Of a stretch of 64,000 bases of DNA, positions 9,644 through 17,067 are shown in pieces. Origin of the DNA: Solilutibacter silvestris (GTDB lineage Bacteria > Pseudomonadota > Gammaproteobacteria > Xanthomonadales > Xanthomonadaceae); contig NZ_NPZB01000002.1 of assembly GCF_002895945.1 (NCBI RefSeq), forward strand, positions 682,001-746,000, written 5' to 3'. The stretch's first letter is position 1. Every line of letters starts with the position of its first letter. The notes under the pieces are model-generated. The model searched no databases. It had not been told where the DNA came from and worked only from the letters and a program-made list of their open reading frames with translations. A program made the translations under genes and the position numbers.

Positions 9644-9976
9644 GTCACTCTCGCCCCCGCAGCGCTGGAACGCGTCCGCAGCTATCTCGTCGCCGAACCC
9701 GACAAGGCCGGCCTGCGCTTTGGCGTACGCCGTACCGGCTGCTCCGGCTGGGGCTATCACATCGAGATGGCGGATGCCGCAGCCCCCGGTGACCGCGATT
9801 TCGCCCAGGACGGGGTGCATGTGCTGGTCGATGCCGACAGCCTGCCGCTGGTCGATGGCACCGAGATCGACTTCATCAAGCAGGGCCTGAACGAGCAGTT
9901 CGTCTTCCGCAACCCCAATGTGAAGGGCGAATGCGGCTGCGGCGAGAGCTTCACCACGGACGCCGAGCGGGCGTAA
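9641..9976 (+). CDS. iscA: IscA-type iron-sulfur cluster assembly/carrier protein
   Basis: 111 residues, HesB/IscA family A-type carrier. It holds and passes Fe-S clusters to apoproteins. The three conserved cysteines are Cys34 ([10 protein letters not shown]) and Cys98/Cys100 (GECGCGES). The sequence around [24 protein letters not shown] is closer to IscA than to ErpA, but the gene is not in an isc operon, so the exact subtype is inferred. It is transcribed divergently from asnS, from an apparent leaderless promoter. Confidence 0.85.
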   Translation: MVTLAPAALERVRSYLVAEPDKAGLRFGVRRTGCSGWGYHIEMADAAAPGDRDFAQDGVHVLVDADSLPLVDGTEIDFIKQGLNEQFVFRNPNVKGECGCGESFTTDAERA

Positions 9977-10039
9977 CCGCGGCGCCCTCCCGCAACTCCT
10001 TGATCCATGCCATAATATTCGGCTCCCGCAACCGCGGGG

Positions 10040-10124
10040 GTCTTGCCCGAACGCGTCGGTTCGCCGATGGCAGAGGGCTTTCCGGTCGGCATCCTGCCGT
10101 CCGGTCATCCACAAGGAAACCACA
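10040..10124 (+). promoter_or_regulatory. Possible S6:S18 autoregulatory leader of the rpsF operon
   Basis: The ~145-base gap before rpsF contains a strong hairpin at 10082-10104: CCGG-T-CGGCA, loop TCC, TGCCG-T-CCGG, with a T-T mismatch and an exposed CCG. Many bacteria carry an mRNA motif here bound by the S6:S18 pair. The match is by position and general shape only. Confidence 0.35.
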
Positions 10125-10544
10125 ATGCGTCATTACGAAGTCGTGTTCCTGGTCCACCCGGACCAGAGCGAACAGGTGCCGGGCATGATCGAGCGCAACA
10201 CCGCGACGATCACCAATGCCGGCGGCAAGGTCCACCGCGTCGAAGATTGGGGCCGCCGCATGCTGGCCTACCCGATCAACAACCTGGTCAAGGCCCACTA
10301 CATCATGCTCAACATCGAGTGCGAGCAGGCCACCCTCAACGAACTGGCCGATGCCTTCCGCTTCAATGATGCGGTGCTGCGCCATCTCGTCATCCTCCGC
10401 GACGAAGCCGTCAGCGAGCAGTCCCTGATCATGAAGAACAAGGACGAGAAGCCGGAGAAGCCGGAGCGTGGCGAACGTCGCCGCCGTGACGACGAAGGCG
10501 ACGCCCCGAGCGAAGCCGCCGACGACACCGCCGAAGCCGCCTGA
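10125..10544 (+). CDS. rpsF: 30S ribosomal protein S6
   Basis: 139 residues. The N-terminal ~95 residues are a standard S6 ([47 protein letters not shown]). It binds 16S rRNA together with S18 in the 30S platform. A ~40-residue highly charged tail ([18 protein letters not shown]) follows, longer than in E. coli and low in complexity. AAGGAA precedes the ATG. It is first in rpsF-rpsR-rplI; priB is absent, as in many lineages outside the enterics. Confidence 0.97.
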   Translation: MRHYEVVFLVHPDQSEQVPGMIERNTATITNAGGKVHRVEDWGRRMLAYPINNLVKAHYIMLNIECEQATLNELADAFRFNDAVLRHLVILRDEAVSEQSLIMKNKDEKPEKPERGERRRRDDEGDAPSEAADDTAEAA

Positions 10545-10555
10545 GGAGCACACCC

Positions 10556-10786
10556 ATGTCCAAATTTTTCCGCCGCCGCAAGTTCTGCAAATTCACTGCC
10601 GAAGGTGTCAAGGAGATCGATTACAAGGATCTCGGCACGCTGCGCCAGTACATCACCGAGAACGGCAAGATCATCCCGAGCCGCATCACCGGCACCAAGT
10701 CGCATTACCAGCGCCAGCTGGCGACTGCGGTGAAGCGCGCCCGTTTCCTCGCGTTGTTGCCGTACACCGACAACCACGACGCCTGA
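10556..10786 (+). CDS. rpsR: 30S ribosomal protein S18
   Basis: 76 residues, full length. The conserved sequence ([53 protein letters not shown]) is clear. It pairs with S6 on the 30S platform. It lies 11 bases after rpsF with a GAGGAG ribosome site. Confidence 0.98.
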   Translation: MSKFFRRRKFCKFTAEGVKEIDYKDLGTLRQYITENGKIIPSRITGTKSHYQRQLATAVKRARFLALLPYTDNHDA

Positions 10787-10844
10787 TTTTTCGTCCATCC
10801 GGACAACATTCGCTGCGATCCCTGATCGCTAACGGAGACATGCA

Positions 10845-11297
10845 ATGAAGCTCATCCTCCTGCAGAAAGTGCAGAACCTCGGCGTCCTCGGCGACACCGT
10901 GACCGTCAAGCCGGGCTACGGCCGCAACTACCTGGTGCCGCAGGGCAAGGCCGTGCCGGCCACCGCTGCCAACCTGGAGCAGTTCGAAGCCAAGCGCGCC
11001 GACTACGAAGCCAAGGCCAAGTCCGTCCACGACGAAGCCGAAATCCGCCGCGGCAAGCTGGAAGGCCAGAGCGTGACCGTCAAGTCGCACGCCTCGGCCG
11101 AAGGCAAGCTCTACGGTTCGGTGACCCCGCGCGATATCGCCGTGGCCCTGACCGCCGCCGGACATCCGGTGCAGAAGAGCGAAGTGGTGATGGGCGAAGG
11201 CCCGATCCGCCACGTCGGCGAGTTCGATGTGGTGCTGCATTTCGCAGCCGGCGTCGAAACCACCGTCAAGGTTGTGGTCGAAGCCGACGCCGCGTAA
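10845..11297 (+). CDS. rplI: 50S ribosomal protein L9
   Basis: 150 residues. The N-terminal rRNA-binding domain ([35 protein letters not shown]) is followed by the long connecting helix and a C-terminal domain. L9 binds domain V of 23S rRNA at the L1 stalk base and helps keep the reading frame. It is third in the S6 operon, with a GGAGA site, and is followed by a terminator. Confidence 0.98.
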   Translation: MKLILLQKVQNLGVLGDTVTVKPGYGRNYLVPQGKAVPATAANLEQFEAKRADYEAKAKSVHDEAEIRRGKLEGQSVTVKSHASAEGKLYGSVTPRDIAVALTAAGHPVQKSEVVMGEGPIRHVGEFDVVLHFAAGVETTVKVVVEADAA

Positions 11298-11326
11298 TCG
11301 CGCTGCGCCAGTTTCAAGCAACACCG

Positions 11327-11356
11327 CAACGGGCGCTTCGGCGCCCGTTGTCGTTT
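11327..11356 (+). terminator. Rho-independent terminator of the rpsF-rpsR-rplI operon
   Basis: A perfect 10-bp stem (CAACGGGCGC / GCGCCCGTTG) with a TTCG tetraloop is followed by TCGTTT. It lies 30 bases after the rplI stop. Confidence 0.9.
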
Positions 11357-11387
11357 GGGTCGTCGCAAACGCTGAGATGCACACGGG

Positions 11388-11407
11388 TTATCCAATGGAT
11401 ATCCACA
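11388..11407 (+). promoter_or_regulatory. Pair of DnaA-box-like sites upstream of dnaB
   Basis: TTATCCAAT (11388-11396) and ATATCCACA (11399-11407) resemble the DnaA box TTATCCACA at 7/9 and 8/9 positions. They are two bases apart in the 236-base gap between rplI and dnaB. Binding is inferred. Confidence 0.3.
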
Positions 11408-11533
11408 GCATTCACCCATGTTTGTCTGCAACACCCCCGGGCCGCGACGTGATTAGATGGACGCTTCGACCCTCCGTCCACTCAATCCACTGGCGCGGGC
11501 ACCTTGATGTCTGCTGAAAGAGGTTTTGCCCCG

Positions 11534-12940
11534 ATGTCGTCGCGCCCGCGTTTCCCCCGCCAGGACAACAGCCCATCCGATCCGCGCGTCGAACACCTGC
11601 GCGTGCCGCCGCAGTCGGTGGAAGCCGAACAGGCGGTGCTGGGCGGATTGATGCTGGTGCCAGAGGCCTATGATCGCATCGCCGATCTCCTCACTGATCG
11701 CGATTTCTATCGCCGCGACCATCAGCAGATCTTTCGCGCGATCCGCGAATTGAACGAGAAGGGCAAGCCGTTCGACGCGGTGACTCTGGGCGAGTGGTTC
11801 GAATCGACCGGACAGTCGGAACTGGTGGCCGGCGGCGCCTATCTGGTGGAACTGGCCAGCACCACGCCGTCGGCGGCGAACATCCGCGCCTACGCCGAAA
11901 TCGTCCGCGACAAGGCGACGCTGCGGCAGTTGATCGATGTCGGTTCCGGCATCGTCAACGACGCCTTCCAGCCGGAGGGTCGCGACAGTGCCGAGATCCT
12001 CGCCAAGGCCGAGCAGGAGGTGTTCAAGATCGCCGAGGCCGGCAGTCGCGGCCGCGAGGATTTCGTGCCGGTATTGCGCGCGTTGAACGAAGCGGTCGAC
12101 GTGTTGCAGGAACGTGCCGATAGCGGCGGCGGCGTCACCGGCCTGCCGACCGGCTACACCGAATTCGACGAGATGACCGCCGGCCTGCAGCCGACCGATC
12201 TCATCATCGTCGCGGCGCGCCCGTCGATGGGCAAGACCACGCTGGCGCTCAACATGGCCGAGTACGCCGCGTTCAAGAGCAAGAAGGCGGTCGCGGTGTT
12301 CTCGATGGAAATGTCGGCCAGCCAGTTGGCGATGCGCCTGATTTCCTCGGTCGGTCGCGTCAACGCAACGCGCCTGCGCACGGGCCAGCTGGAAGACGAA
12401 GACTGGGCGCGCGTGACCCACGCGGTGAGCATGCTGCGCCACGCCAAGATCTTCATCGACGACACCCCGGCGCTGTCGCCCGACGTGCTGCGTTCGAAGG
12501 CGCGTCGCCTCAAGCGCGAGCACGACCTCGGGCTGATCATGATCGATTACCTGCAGCTGATGGCGGTACCCGGCAACAGCGAAAACCGCGCCACCGAAAT
12601 CTCGGAGATCTCGCGCGGGTTGAAGGCGCTGGCCAAGGAATTGAACGTGCCAGTGATCGCGCTCAGCCAGCTCAACCGTTCGCTGGAAACGCGTACCGAC
12701 AAGCGCCCGGTGATGGCCGACTTGCGCGAATCGGGCGCCATCGAGCAGGACGCCGACCTGATCACCTTCATCTACCGCGACGATTACTACAACAAGGAAA
12801 ATTCGCCGGACAAGGGGCTGGCCGAAATCATCATCGGCAAACAGCGTAACGGCCCGACCGGTTCGATCAAGCTGAAGTTCTTCGGCGAGTACACCCGCTT
12901 CGACAATCTCGCGCACGACAGCGTCGGCAGTTTCGAGTAA
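11534..12940 (+). CDS. dnaB: Replicative DNA helicase
   Basis: 468 residues. The DnaB hexamer unwinds DNA at the replication fork. An N-terminal helical domain (RVPPQSVEAEQAVLGGLML) precedes the RecA-like motor with Walker A near residue 228 (ARPSMGKTT), Walker B (LGLIMIDYLQLM), and the C-terminal motifs RPVMADLRESGAIEQDAD and GPTGSIKLKF. No intein is present. ATG 11534 is chosen because an AAGAGG site lies ten bases upstream; ATG 11507 has none. alr, its classic neighbour, lies 1.3 kb downstream beyond three leftward genes. Confidence 0.97.
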   Translation: MSSRPRFPRQDNSPSDPRVEHLRVPPQSVEAEQAVLGGLMLVPEAYDRIADLLTDRDFYRRDHQQIFRAIRELNEKGKPFDAVTLGEWFESTGQSELVAGGAYLVELASTTPSAANIRAYAEIVRDKATLRQLIDVGSGIVNDAFQPEGRDSAEILAKAEQEVFKIAEAGSRGREDFVPVLRALNEAVDVLQERADSGGGVTGLPTGYTEFDEMTAGLQPTDLIIVAARPSMGKTTLALNMAEYAAFKSKKAVAVFSMEMSASQLAMRLISSVGRVNATRLRTGQLEDEDWARVTHAVSMLRHAKIFIDDTPALSPDVLRSKARRLKREHDLGLIMIDYLQLMAVPGNSENRATEISEISRGLKALAKELNVPVIALSQLNRSLETRTDKRPVMADLRESGAIEQDADLITFIYRDDYYNKENSPDKGLAEIIIGKQRNGPTGSIKLKFFGEYTRFDNLAHDSVGSFE

Positions 12941-12979
12941 CCGCCGCGCGACCGCGGCCACGATCGCATCATGTGGACG

Positions 12980-13228
12980 TCATGGCGCTTGCCGGTAGAG
13001 CAGGTCGGTCACCAGAATTCCGTTGATGGTCATGCCGGCCAGGTTGGCATCGGAAATCTCGACGTTGCTGAAGTCGACGTTGACGAACTTCGCCCCCTTG
13101 AAGGAGACATTCGAGAATGCCGCGTCGGCAAGTGCCACATCGCCGAACGACGAAGACCGCAAATTGACGTCGTGAAAGATCGCGCCGGATAGCGAGGTCG
13201 ATTGGAATTTCGGTTGCTCGTTGGACAT
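12980..13228 (-). CDS. Small pentapeptide-repeat protein
   Basis: 82 residues. From about residue 9 the sequence follows A(D/N)Lxx-type five-residue periodicity (SLSGAIFHDVNLRSSSFGDV, AFSNVSFKGAKFVNVDFSNV), predicting a short right-handed quadrilateral beta-helix of two to three coils. Longer relatives include DNA mimics that shield gyrase; this one is too short for a confident role. No signal peptide. A GAGGAGA site precedes ATG 13228. It is last of three leftward genes (MarR, VOC, this) between dnaB and alr, 42 bases after the VOC gene. Confidence 0.85.
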   Translation of the reverse strand: MSNEQPKFQSTSLSGAIFHDVNLRSSSFGDVALADAAFSNVSFKGAKFVNVDFSNVEISDANLAGMTINGILVTDLLYRQAP

Positions 13229-13270
13229 GGGGATCTCCTCTTCTCTTGATGGGATGCCTTGGCGGGTGTG

Positions 13271-13675
13271 CTACGGCGCATTCATCGGCGTCGGAGGGTT
13301 CTCGCCGATCCGCCACAACACGCCGCTCGGATCGAACAGCACGAAATCGCGGATCATCCACGGGCGATCCGCAGGTGGTTCGGTGCGGACGTCGTAGCGT
13401 TCCGCCAATCGCTGCGATTGCACGCGCTGCCACCATGCTTCGACGTCATGCACCAGCAGGTGCATCATGAAATTTCCGGCGTGTTCAGGCTCGTAGAACT
13501 TTTGCAGCAGGAAGCTGGCATTGCCGGCGTGCAGGTAGGCGAGATCGTCGGATGACCAGGGGATTTCGAACCCGAGATCGCGATAGAAGCGTTTCGACAA
13601 CTCGAAATCGCGCGCGGGCACGAAGGCCTTGATCTCGACGACGCCAAGAGCATCGTCATGTTCATGCGTCGTCAT
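13271..13675 (-). CDS. VOC-family (glyoxalase/bleomycin-resistance fold) protein
   Basis: 134 residues. The VOC pattern is visible: VEIKAFVPARDFELSKRFYR, DLGFEIPW, AYLHAGNASFLLQKFY, MMHLLVHDVEAWW and FVLFDPSGVLWRIGE. Members are metal-dependent lyases, dioxygenases or drug-sequestering proteins; metal ligands are incomplete here, so binding rather than catalysis is possible. Start ATG 13675 overlaps the MarR gene end by 14 bases. Pairing with a MarR regulator suggests response to a small molecule or drug. Confidence 0.85.
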   Translation of the reverse strand: MTTHEHDDALGVVEIKAFVPARDFELSKRFYRDLGFEIPWSSDDLAYLHAGNASFLLQKFYEPEHAGNFMMHLLVHDVEAWWQRVQSQRLAERYDVRTEPPADRPWMIRDFVLFDPSGVLWRIGENPPTPMNAP

Positions 13676-14135
13676 CGGGACTGTCCTGTTCATGGTCGAG
13701 TGCAATCAGCGCGGCGAGACTTTTCCGCAAACTCGTGACCTGTGCGCTGCCGATGGCATCGGCGAGTTGCGCATCGATGCGTTCGCGCGCGCCGGTCTGG
13801 ACTGCGGCGGCGGCACGTCCGCGCGCAGTGAGTCCGATCACCAGACGGCGGCGATCCTGCGGGTCTTCGCTGCGTTCGAGATAGCCACGCAACACCAGCG
13901 TATCGACCAGTTGGCCGGCGGATTGCTTGGAGATGCGCAAGCTGCGGATCAGTTCGGACAGCGGCACATCGCCCTCGCCGAGCGCGAGACCACCGACCAC
14001 GTAGAGGCCGTTCTTGGGGATATCGCCATAGCCGGCGGCTTCCAGTGCTTCGCGCATGGCGCTGCCGTAGGTATTGCGGGCATGACGCAGCAAGGCGGGG
14101 ATGGCGACGATGTCGTACCAGGGGGCTTCGGTCAC
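13662..14135 (-). CDS. MarR-family transcriptional regulator
   Basis: 157 residues with a GTG start. A winged helix-turn-helix is visible: PLSELIRSLRISKQSAGQLVDTL (recognition helix region) and the wing DPQDRRRLVIGLTARG. Such dimers normally repress their own operon and release DNA on ligand binding. It leads the MarR-VOC-pentapeptide transcript. The AT-rich 14140-14175 stretch just upstream carries an inverted repeat and is the likely operator. Confidence 0.9.
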   Translation of the reverse strand: MTEAPWYDIVAIPALLRHARNTYGSAMREALEAAGYGDIPKNGLYVVGGLALGEGDVPLSELIRSLRISKQSAGQLVDTLVLRGYLERSEDPQDRRRLVIGLTARGRAAAAVQTGARERIDAQLADAIGSAQVTSLRKSLAALIALDHEQDSPDDDA

Positions 14136-14143
14136 AGCAATAT

Positions 14144-14174
14144 GTCCATAGATTTGATAGTAAAATTAATGGAC
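14144..14174. promoter_or_regulatory. Candidate MarR operator, inverted repeat
   Basis: GTCCAT (14144-14149) and ATGGAC (14169-14174) form an inverted repeat with a 19-base AT-rich centre, just upstream of the MarR gene. The AT content stands out in a GC-rich chromosome. The spacing is wider than usual for MarR, so the binding site may be only one part. Confidence 0.4.
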
Positions 14175-14268
14175 TAAACAAGCGGTGTCAAGTTGATGCC
14201 CGAAGACGCGCGGGTCGTTCCAGTGATTGTCGCTGGCCGTGTTCACGTGTGCGTGCTGCAATATCGCC

Positions 14269-15411
14269 ATGACCACGCCCTTCATCCAGCGTCCAACCCG
14301 CATCCAGGTCGATCTCGACGCGATCAGCCACAACCTGCGCGCGATCGGCGATCACGTGCGCGTGCCGGTGATGCCGATCGTCAAGGCCAATGCCTACGGC
14401 CACGGACTGGTGGCGGTGGCACGCCATCTGGTGGCGCAGGGTACCGGCCAGCTGGGCGTCGCGTTCGTGGAGGAGGGCATCGCGCTGCGCCAGGCCGGGA
14501 TCACCGTGCCGATCCTGGTGCTTGGCGGCATCTTCGGACCGCAGGTCGCGCAATTTCTCGAACACGATCTCGAGATCACGGTGTCGTCGCTCGACAAGCT
14601 GCGCCAGGTCGAGGCTGCCGCGCAGGCGATGAATCGCAAAGCCGTCATCCATCTCAAGGTCGATACCGGGATGGAACGCATCGGCGTGCACAGCGAGAGC
14701 GCGGCTCCGTTGATCGAAGCGGCGGTGGCATCGCGATGGTGCATGGTCAAGGGCGTGTATTCGCATCTCGCCTGCTCGGATGATCCGCGGTCGGCGATGA
14801 CGCAGTTGCAACTTGAGCGTTTTCTCGAAACCTGTGCGCACTTCGAACGCATCGGTGCGCCGATGCCGATCCGCCATCTCGCCAATTCCGGCGGCGTACT
14901 GCATTTCCCCGAGACATGGCTGGACATGGTGCGCCCGGGCATCATCACTTATGGCGTGTTGCCGGGCGATAGCGCGCGTCCACCCTTCGAGCTGCGGCCG
15001 GCATTGTCGCTTGTGTCGCAAGTGGTGTACTTCAAGGTGGTGAAAGCCGGACGCACGGTGAGCTATGGCGCGACGTGGATGGCGCCGCACGATACCCGCA
15101 TAGTCACGGTGCCGATCGGTTACGGCGATGGCTATTCGCGCGCACTGTCATCAAGCGCGTCGTCGTCGCGCGGCGAAGTGCTGATTCGCGGCGAACGTCA
15201 TCCCATCGTCGGCCGCGTGTGCATGGACCAGTTCATGGTCGATCTCGGACCACAGGGCAGCGCATGGAACGAGGACGAAGTGGTATTGATCGGCCACCAG
15301 GGCGGCGATGCCATCGCCTGCGAAGACGTGGCGCGCTGGGCGGAAACGATCCCTTACGAGGTCCTGGTCGGCTTGAACGAACGCATCCCGCGCGAATATC
15401 GCGGCGGTTGA
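14269..15411 (+). CDS. alr: Alanine racemase
   Basis: 380 residues. A PLP enzyme making D-alanine for peptidoglycan. The PLP lysine is Lys39 (PIVKANAYGHG); the second base is the Tyr in VSYGATW; VDTGMERIG, HLANSGG and GRVCMDQFMVDL are family motifs. ATG 14269 is chosen over an in-frame upstream codon because the family N terminus begins here (RPTRIQVDLDAI). No Shine-Dalgarno; TGCAAT ends six bases before the ATG, a weak leaderless-type element. It lies downstream of dnaB as in E. coli, but separated by three opposite-strand genes. Confidence 0.97.
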   Translation: MTTPFIQRPTRIQVDLDAISHNLRAIGDHVRVPVMPIVKANAYGHGLVAVARHLVAQGTGQLGVAFVEEGIALRQAGITVPILVLGGIFGPQVAQFLEHDLEITVSSLDKLRQVEAAAQAMNRKAVIHLKVDTGMERIGVHSESAAPLIEAAVASRWCMVKGVYSHLACSDDPRSAMTQLQLERFLETCAHFERIGAPMPIRHLANSGGVLHFPETWLDMVRPGIITYGVLPGDSARPPFELRPALSLVSQVVYFKVVKAGRTVSYGATWMAPHDTRIVTVPIGYGDGYSRALSSSASSSRGEVLIRGERHPIVGRVCMDQFMVDLGPQGSAWNEDEVVLIGHQGGDAIACEDVARWAETIPYEVLVGLNERIPREYRGG

Positions 15412-15417
15412 TTTTCG

Positions 15418-16389
15418 CTACGGCGATTTCGGTGGAGGTGCCGCCAGCAACGGCTGCAGGTCGGCGGGAATCGTCGCGTCCGGATAACGCGTCTTGTATT
15501 CCTGCAGGCTGCTGCGCGCGCCATCGCGATCCCCTTGTGCCATCAGTTCGCGGATGCGCTTGAGCCAGTCGCTGCGCACATTGCTGTCCTGGACCGTGGC
15601 TGGCGGTCGCGCGTCGTAGCCGTTTTCGGTATCGGCGGCGGATTGCACGCGCATCGCGTTCATTGCGGGTGTCGCGGTTTTCGCTTCGCGTGCCTTTGCC
15701 GCGGATTCGGCGGGGACGGCGGCGGGTGCCGCCATTGCTGCGGCATTGGCTGCAGATGCGGCTTCGCGCAATGGCGGATCCGATTTTGGCGGTGCGGGCG
15801 GCGCCGGCGGTGCAGGAGGTGATGGTGGCGGCACGACGACGCCTGACGTCGCTGGTGCCGGCGCGGAGTACCCGCTGGCATCGGCCGTGGATGTCATGAT
15901 CGGTGGTTGCGGCGTGGGCGCGCCGCGCGCCGATATTGGAGGACGTGGCGGTTGCGGTGGAAGCGGGACACGTGGCGTGTCGCGCGGTGCCGCGGCATCC
16001 ACGTTCGCTGTGGCATCCGTGGCGGATTCAACGGACTTCCCGTCCGTGATCACCTTCGGTGGCGCGATGACGGCAGCAACGGGTTCGGCGGGTGCAGGCG
16101 CTGGCGCGGGAACAGGCGGCGTGGCCTGCGGACCGCGTTGGACATGTGCCGGCCACAACTGCCAAGCCAAACCGGCCGTGAGCACGCATACCGCAGCGGC
16201 ACTGGCATAGGCGGGCCAATGGCGTCGCGTTGGCGTCGCGCGTCGTGCCTGTGCAGCCGCTCGCGCCATCGCCAGGATGCGCGCGTCGAGGCCAGCATCC
16301 GGTTCGCCGTGCGGTGGCAGGCGGTGCAGCTGCGCGGCCAGTGCGCGTTCTTCGGCATTCAGCGTAGTGTCGTCGTGATGGCGTTTCAT
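15418..16389 (-). CDS. Membrane-anchored Pro/Ala-rich protein, probable anti-sigma partner
   Basis: 323 residues. A short N-terminal cytoplasmic part (~45 residues, with AGLDARILAMARAAAQARR) is followed by one membrane segment (YASAAAVCVLTAGLAWQLW), then ~190 residues rich in Pro, Ala and Gly and a C-terminal ~60-residue helical part (WLKRIRELMAQGDRDGARSS). No zinc-binding HxxxCxxC motif is present. Its ATG overlaps the sigma-factor stop by four bases, the standard sigma/anti-sigma layout, so the role is inferred from position. Confidence 0.75.
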   Translation of the reverse strand: MKRHHDDTTLNAEERALAAQLHRLPPHGEPDAGLDARILAMARAAAQARRATPTRRHWPAYASAAAVCVLTAGLAWQLWPAHVQRGPQATPPVPAPAPAPAEPVAAVIAPPKVITDGKSVESATDATANVDAAAPRDTPRVPLPPQPPRPPISARGAPTPQPPIMTSTADASGYSAPAPATSGVVVPPPSPPAPPAPPAPPKSDPPLREAASAANAAAMAAPAAVPAESAAKAREAKTATPAMNAMRVQSAADTENGYDARPPATVQDSNVRSDWLKRIRELMAQGDRDGARSSLQEYKTRYPDATIPADLQPLLAAPPPKSP

Positions 16390-16943
16390 GGCTTCATCTC
16401 CTCCCGCAATTTGTCCATGGCATAACGCAGCCGGGACTTCACGGTTTCGCGACCCACGCCGGTGATGGTGGCGATTTCCTCCAAGGTCAGTTCCTGTTCC
16501 AGTCGCAGCGCGACCACTTCGCGTTGTTCGCGCGGCAAGGTTTCCAGCGCCAGTTGCAGGCGTCGACGCTGTTCGAACTCCGAGACTGTGCGTTCAGGCG
16601 TGCCCTGGTCGGGAATCGCGGCGACGCGTTCCTCGGCGTCGATAGGGGCGGCGGGACGATGGCGACGGGCACGCCAGTGGTCGTTCACCCGATGATGCGC
16701 GATCTGGTACAGCCAGCCGCTGAACGAGCCGCTGGGTCGCCAGCCGCTGCGGGCGCTGATCACCCGTTGCCAGACATCCTGGAACAGTTCGTCGGCGATG
16801 GCGCGATCGCGCAGCAGGCGCAGGATGTAGCGATACAGGCCGCCACGATGGCGGCTGTACAACAGTTCGAACGCACGTTGATCGCCCTTGGCATAGGCGG
16901 TCATGAGCGCATTGTCGTCGGGCTCGTCGGGCACGCCATCCAT
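16386..16943 (-). CDS. ECF-subfamily RNA polymerase sigma factor
   Basis: 185 residues. Region 2 (FELLYSRHRGGLYRYILRLL, DELFQDVWQRVI) and region 4 (ALETLPREQREVVALRLEQE, EIATITGVGRETVKSRLRYAM) are clear. It would direct RNA polymerase to a small regulon under control of the downstream membrane protein. ATG 16943 is chosen because a TATCCT element ends seven bases upstream, as at xseA, giving a leaderless transcript; other in-frame ATGs lie upstream. Divergent from the GGDEF-EAL gene. Confidence 0.9.
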   Translation of the reverse strand: MDGVPDEPDDNALMTAYAKGDQRAFELLYSRHRGGLYRYILRLLRDRAIADELFQDVWQRVISARSGWRPSGSFSGWLYQIAHHRVNDHWRARRHRPAAPIDAEERVAAIPDQGTPERTVSEFEQRRRLQLALETLPREQREVVALRLEQELTLEEIATITGVGRETVKSRLRYAMDKLREEMKP

Positions 16944-16965
16944 CGGCCATAGGATAACGGTTGCG
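16943..16965 (-). promoter_or_regulatory. Leaderless-type promoter of the ECF sigma gene
   Basis: Read leftward, CGCAACCGTTATCCT is followed by seven bases and ATGGAT. The same 15 bases, seven-base gap and ATGGAT occur at xseA. The -10 is TATCCT (16956 to 16951). Confidence 0.45.
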
Positions 16966-17067
16966 CGCGAAGCCGCCATGCAGGCTTCCATGTCCGGAGC
17001 AACGTGCGGACAGTCACGATGGGGTTGCAATGGCCGCCGGGTGGCATCGGGGTACTCTATCCCGGTC

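Noticed and set aside
11453-12961. 502-codon leftward frame opposite dnaB
   Set aside because: It mirrors the whole dnaB gene; dnaB motifs are unambiguous and the antisense product is low-complexity His/Arg/Gln-rich.
15640-15990. Gly-rich rightward frame opposite the anti-sigma candidate
   Set aside because: It is the complement of the Pro/Ala-rich linker; sigma/anti-sigma overlap supports the leftward reading.
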